DNA from: Larus michahellis
Lineage: Eukaryota > Chordata > Aves > Charadriiformes > Laridae
DNA: 64,000 nucleotides
Assembly (NCBI RefSeq): GCF_964199755.1
Contig: NC_133898.1
Coordinates: 132,046,553-132,110,552, forward strand
Direction: 5' to 3'
Part shown: one piece after another, positions 59,177 to 64,000 of the stretch
How positions within the stretch are numbered: position 1 is the first letter of the stretch
Layout of the letters: each line of letters opens with the position of its first letter
The notes under the pieces: model-generated
What the model was told of the DNA's origin: nothing
Databases searched by the model: none
The model's input: the letters and a program-made list of their open reading frames with translations, nothing else
Position numbers and translations under genes: made by a program

Positions 59177-60644
59177 ATTCATGTGGTGCGCGTAGCTTAC
59201 CAGCAGCACCAAAGCCTTCCCCTCGTCACAGCTCTGTCTCGTTAGACCTGCATTGGGAGGCCCAGGGAGAGTGATCATAGTGTGGTGGCTGCTGCTGCCC
59301 ATTCGGTGGTGGTCAGCACTGGGGAAGGAGCTCACTGCCGGGCCAGCGGAAGGGAGAGGCTGACTGACATCTCCGGCTCCGGGTCCTGCCCATGGAGAGG
59401 CCACACGGCAAATCCTGATGGACAGGAACACTGTTAAAGTGTGGCCAGCCAGACACAGGTTAGCACAAACGGGAGCACAGTGCTTTTTCAAGCATCCCGT
59501 GTTAACACTGGTAACATGAATAGCCGTACCCTTGGTTCTAAGGGTCAGTGCTCAGGGAAAATCCCATTTCACAGCTGTCTCTAGTGCCTGTCTCTCAGTC
59601 CCTTTGTCTCTGCAAAATCTGGCCCCAAGACCTTTTGTCCTAGCAGACGTGTGTGCACATACACAGAGAGTAGGAGCATGGTTACACAGAAAATAGTTAT
59701 AAATATAATTTAACAAAAAGGCAGTACAGGTGATGGTGATCAGGCACAGGACTTGGCTAGTGACTCTCCTTGATCCTTCTTTTTTCACACTTTGGGCCCT
59801 TCCCTCAAACATCCTATGAATATTGTACCTGAATTCTCCTGCTCAATCCCAAAATTGCCTATCTCTGACATCCTATTATAAGTCCTGTATTCCTTTACAC
59901 AGCATCTCCACTTGGCTTGTGTAATATTGCTGAAGGGGTTTCTCCTGTTGAATTGCCTACGTGGGTTTTCCTAATTGGGACGGTGACTTAATTGCACACC
60001 TTTCTGGCCTTGGGAGCCCTCGGTACAGTGTCTCACCCATCGCGGATTAGGCTGTCTGGGTTCCCTGCCCTGTTGTGGTTCCTCTGATCACTGATGTGGT
60101 TCTTGCTTCTGCTTTCAATAGCCCCTGCCCAGATTCCTTTCCACAGGAGTTTGATGAAACTTTTCTGGCCTGTTAATTCAGGGAGACTTCTGTAGCTCTG
60201 CCTGGAGTTGAGTGAACAACTGTTACAACGCAGAAGGTGGAAAAATACAGCTTTTAAAATTGTAATTACAGCAGTAGCAAGAATGAAGAGAAAATGTATA
60301 ATTATAATACTACCCGTTCTGGATAGAAAATGAGTATCTCGTGAGTATGTGGAATTCTGCTCTAACTTTTTCATGTTTAGGTGGCAGAGCCAGAGCTCCT
60401 GCTGTTAAACCACCAAATAAGAAAGGGAATAGGAGAGAATGGAAAAAACACTAAGATGTTTTGCTGTGACATGCTCTCACAGTAATCACGAGTTGAGGCA
60501 ATTTGAGCCAGGTACTGATTTGGACTGTTGTATTTAGTAGTTACAAATGCACACATTTCCGATAGCTAGCTTAGTCTCAACTTGCAGCCATTTTTACTTC
60601 TGACACATATCCCGTGGTAGTCAGCTTTACAGTTTAATTTTTTT

Positions 60645-60680
60645 TTTATATATGTATATATACATATATATGTATATGTG
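60645..60680. repeat. AT-alternating palindromic microsatellite
   Basis: Alternating TATATGTATATATACATATATATG sequence, directly visible, following a T8 run. It is self-complementary over much of its length. A shorter (AT)n tract is at 53188-53205. Confidence 0.8.
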
Positions 60681-62123
60681 TCAGGATCACATGCTTCCTC
60701 ATAATTCGCTTTAAAATACAGTGTTTGATCACTTCATTGCCTGCTTTCTTGCTCTTGTATTATCAGAAACACGAAATAATTACTTTCTATTCGTATTCTG
60801 TGTGCCATGAGTGATTTTTGTAAGCCTATTTAAGATTTGTACTTACAGCAGCATACCAATTTTTATGACATTTTCTCTTCCTTTCCCTGTAATTCCTACT
60901 GTTGAGCTTTTAATGCCTCCTAAGACGAAGTGATGTTTTTCAGAGTTACCTGCAGTGATTTGAAGATTGCTTTACCAGGTGAAAAGTGTCACAGCATAAC
61001 AGGATGGGCTAGTGCAGAGTGAAAGTAGCTAATTTGGAGTTTATCCTGCCTGGTGTTTCCCCTTGTTGTGGTGTTTTGCATTACTGGCGCTCATCTGAGC
61101 TTACTGCCCTTGGGTTCTGTGCTGAGAACTTCCAGAACCTCACGGTCAGTTTTATTTCCGGCTGTTCTCGGGGATATGAACTGTCTGTGGTATGTCCTTG
61201 CTGTTGTGTGTTTGATGAGGGTTTTAATAATGATACAGGGGTGATAATAGTACAGTAAATACAGAGGTACTGGAGAGTTACCGTAACTTTCCTGATGGAC
61301 TTATATCTGAATGGTTTCTCCTTGTAGGATATTGGGTTTTCTCCCCTACTCCCTTATTTATTTTGCTGTGCTGTTTCTGTTTCTCTCTGGGAATTAGGGA
61401 TGGGGAGTTCGTTGCCTCTTCCTACTTCCATAGTTCAGCTCAGTAATACTGAACTCTCTTTGGCTCCATTGGGTTGCTTGTTTGTTGTGAAGCACCAAAT
61501 GAAACCAAGCATTTGTCCCTTTGTGCTCCCAGTAGACAACTTATGTATTCGTTTCCATTATCCATTAAATGGATGGGAATGATGCATGTCTCCCTGTGGG
61601 ATATCAAGAGCAGTGCTTTTTCTGTTCAGAGCAACTTGACCTTTGTCATACTTTTGTGTGTGTGGTTTTTTTTTTTTTTTTAAAAAGTTGCCAATCCACT
61701 GACCGGAGAGTTACCAGACATGAATTTTTAGTGAAGCCTGTCCCTCAGTATGCTGTTTAGCCAGAACTGTCAAAATGCTTCTGGAGAGGCTGCATTGGCC
61801 ACTGGGCTACAGTCTGGTGATGGTGGTGTGACTCAAATCTCACTGCTTTTGGCAGGATGGAGCTGGGCTCCGAGCCGTGCTCTGCCCTTTGTAGCCCACC
61901 CTGTGCGCCAGCACGGAGCAGGAGCCTCTGGGAGGTGGCAGGGACACTTGGTGTGTGTGCTTCAAGCCTGTCTGGTTTTGACGTGTTTCTCCAGATGGCA
62001 TCTCCTGAGCTATTGTGTGCGAAATTACGAGTGAGGGCAAGTTCCAACTCATGGAAGACTTTTCACTCTCTATTTAAATGGTCAAGGTTTGTTTGGTTAC
62101 ATAGACAAGCTTATTACTAATGT

Positions 62124-62720
62124 AGAATCATAGAACAGGTTGGGTGGGAAAGGACCTTTAAAAGCCATCCAGTGCCACCCCCTGCCCTGGGCAGGGACAC
62201 CTCCCACCAGCCCAGGTTGCTCCAAGCCCCGGCCAACCTGGCCTTGAACCCCTCCAGGGATGGGGTAGCCACAGCTTCTCTGGGCAACCTGGGCCAGGGG
62301 CTCACCCCCCTCACACCAAAGGATTTCTTCCCAATAGCTCATGCAAATCTCCCCTCTTTCCATGTAAAACCCTTCCCCCTCGTCCCGTGGCTCCCCTCCC
62401 TGCTCCAGAGTCCCTCCCCAGCTTTCCTGGAGCCCCTTGAGGGACTGGCAGGGGCTGGAAGGTCTCCGCGGAGCCTTCTCTTCTCCAGGCTGAACCCCCC
62501 CAGCTCTCTCAGCCTGTCCTCCCAGCAGAGGGGCTCCAGCCCTCCCAGCATCTCCGGGGCCTCCTCTGGCCCCGCTCCAACAGCTCCGTGTCTCTCCTGT
62601 GCCGAGGCCCCAGCGCTGGAGGCAGCACTGCAGGGGGGTCTCCCCCGAGCGCAGCAGAGGGGCAGAATCCCCCCCTCGCCCTGCTGCCCACGCTGCTGGG
62701 GATGCAGCCCAGGCTGCGGG
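62124..62720 (-). mobile_element. CR1 LINE 3' fragment
   Basis: On the minus strand it ends with ACCTGTTCTATGATTCTA at about 62124. It contains GTCCCTGCCCAGGGCAGGGG and GTTGCCCAGAGAAGCTGTGG, as in the copy at 53200-53688. An ORF2 stretch ([20 protein letters not shown]) precedes these. Right edge is approximate. Confidence 0.9.
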
Positions 62721-64000
62721 GGGCGGGGGTGGGCAGTTCTGTGTTTTATCTTATTACTTGTTCCAGCACATAGCTGTCTGGAAGAATCAGGTGTTGCATT
62801 TCTTTTCCTTATACTTTGGTTGCTGTATGAATTGGATTGTATAGCCATGGTGATAATTGGTATCTTCCTTTCCTTGAGATTGTTATATTACACTAGTTAT
62901 TTTCATTTTCTTTTTGAATTAACACCTAAGCATTTTACTACCACGAATATAATTGCAAAGGCCAGTGCTGTCAGTTTAATTCAGACATGAAGTAGGCTTG
63001 CTTCTTTATTTTGTTTGATTTTTTTTCCATTTCCCTTTGTGTTCTTTGACTTTGTTACACTCTAGATCAGCTTCAAATCTCTGAGACAGCTGCTTTTGTT
63101 TCCTCTTTCTCCTGGTAAATATGCTACTTTTTGTTTCACCACAGTTCAGCGCCAAGTGAAGGTCCTCTGCTCCGGCTGCTCTCCTCTGTAGGTGTATTGT
63201 CTCTGTTCTCAAGCCTTTGCCAAGCTGGTTGAACAGAGCTTTGATCTCTTTCTCTGGCCCGAACAAGTGGCCAGGGTAACTTTTTAACGTATTCATGCTA
63301 CACTTAATCAGATATATGACTTTTTGTAAGTGCCTGGCCTAATGTGCTGCCATTCCTAACCTCTTTTCTTCAATGTGCAGCTTCATTCTGTACTGATATT
63401 CTAATTATTATGGGTTTTTTTCCAATTTTTATACTTTTTTTTTTAATTGTAAATCATCGCTGTCACTTTTGGCTTAGGCTGTATTTTTAAACTGACAGAT
63501 CATGTGAACTACAGAACATCTCTCCAAAAGTCTGTGTGCTTTCAGTGATAGATATCCAGAAGTTTGAGAGCTTTGCAAAAAACATGCACTGGACAATTGG
63601 AATAACCTGCCTAAGGGAAATACATCTTCCAGACTTTTTTCCCTTAGAGCTAAGTTATGCCTTGAAGTAACAGCATTTAAATCTCTTGCCCCCACTCCCC
63701 TTTAATTACTTAAATTAACTTGAAATTCTTCTTGAGTTTCCTTACCTCTTGTGTATATGGACAAAGAGCTACATTAGTGTTTCTGCTATAGACTTTTTTG
63801 TGGTTGTGAAACTGCTTCCTTTGTCGTACGTCAGAGATTCACGCTAAACTGAGTTTAGTTAGCATCTTCCTTCATAGTTTAGCAGCTACCTTGTCTACGT
63901 GGGCTTTCTGGAAAAGAAACACTCCAGAGTAATACTTTATCTGTAGCAACACAGGGTATTTTATTTGAGACAGTCTTGTTTTGTCATTTCATCAGCATAG

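Larger units (their letters stand above)
50097..64000 (+). other. NRBP1: NRBP1 intron after first coding exon (runs off the window)
   Basis: No downstream NRBP1 exon is visible. The intron holds a CpG island (52.5-53.1 kb) and CR1 or CR1-like copies at 53200-53688, 53860-54430, 57076-58125, 58951-59176 and 62124-62720. AT-alternating repeats lie at 53188-53205 and 60645-60680. The parts 50.1-52.4, 54.45-57.05, 59.2-62.1 and 62.75-64.0 kb hold nothing I can identify; small open frames there lack family resemblance. Confidence 0.75.

Noticed and set aside
63006-63296. A 96-codon minus-strand frame in the NRBP1 intron
   Set aside because: Lysine-rich at its end, no family recognised and no splice or promoter context. 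AT-rich chance frame is likely.
1-64000. rRNA, tRNA, CRISPR arrays, operons or other prokaryotic features
   Set aside because: None seen; the window is spliced vertebrate DNA.

Overview
This is nuclear DNA from a vertebrate, almost certainly a bird. The genes are split by introns with GT/AG borders. The window carries many CR1 LINE fragments ending in the avian 3' octamer (ATTCTRTG). It alternates between very GC-rich gene-dense DNA and AT-richer introns. The gene order SNX17 - ZNF513 - PPM1G - NRBP1 matches what I recall of human 2p23.3, with one extra gene inserted. I cannot name the species.

Layout. (1) 612-6001 (+): SNX17 exon 2 to the last exon; exon 1 lies left of the window. (2) 7123-11246 (-): complete ZNF513, convergent with SNX17, with only about 110 bp between the two predicted 3' ends. 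(3) 10.7-12.0 kb: a CpG island holding the ZNF513 start and probably a divergent promoter. (4) 15304-19133 (+): a complete RNF19A/RNF19B-family RBR E3 ubiquitin ligase of 517 residues, with probable upstream non-coding exons. I do not recall a gene of this family here in mammals. (5) 19.4-22.6 kb: intergenic. (6) 24281-48674 (-): complete PPM1G, ten coding exons, 562 residues, with a 10.5 kb intron 2. (7) 48.2-50.1 kb: a CpG island shared head to head by PPM1G and NRBP1, containing a tandemly duplicated GC-box/CCAAT module. (8) 49.9-64 kb (+): the first coding exon of NRBP1 and more than 13.9 kb of its next intron, which holds a second CpG island at about 52.5-53.1 kb and a cluster of CR1 copies.

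The genes are not an operon-like pathway. SNX17 sorts endosomal cargo, ZNF513 is a DNA-binding zinc-finger protein, the RNF19-like protein is a membrane E3 ligase, PPM1G is a nuclear Mn/Mg phosphatase and NRBP1 is a pseudokinase adaptor. The link between them is shared regulatory architecture: two CpG-island divergent promoters and two convergent 3' ends.

The best second-look items are the RNF19-like gene, an internal duplication in ZNF513 with an apparent ninth finger, the duplicated promoter module at 49.34-49.57 kb, the intronic CpG island at 52.5-53.1 kb, and a very old LINE recognisable at 41.15-42.0 kb. All exon coordinates were derived by hand from splice signals, frame continuity and remembered family sequences; no alignment was run.
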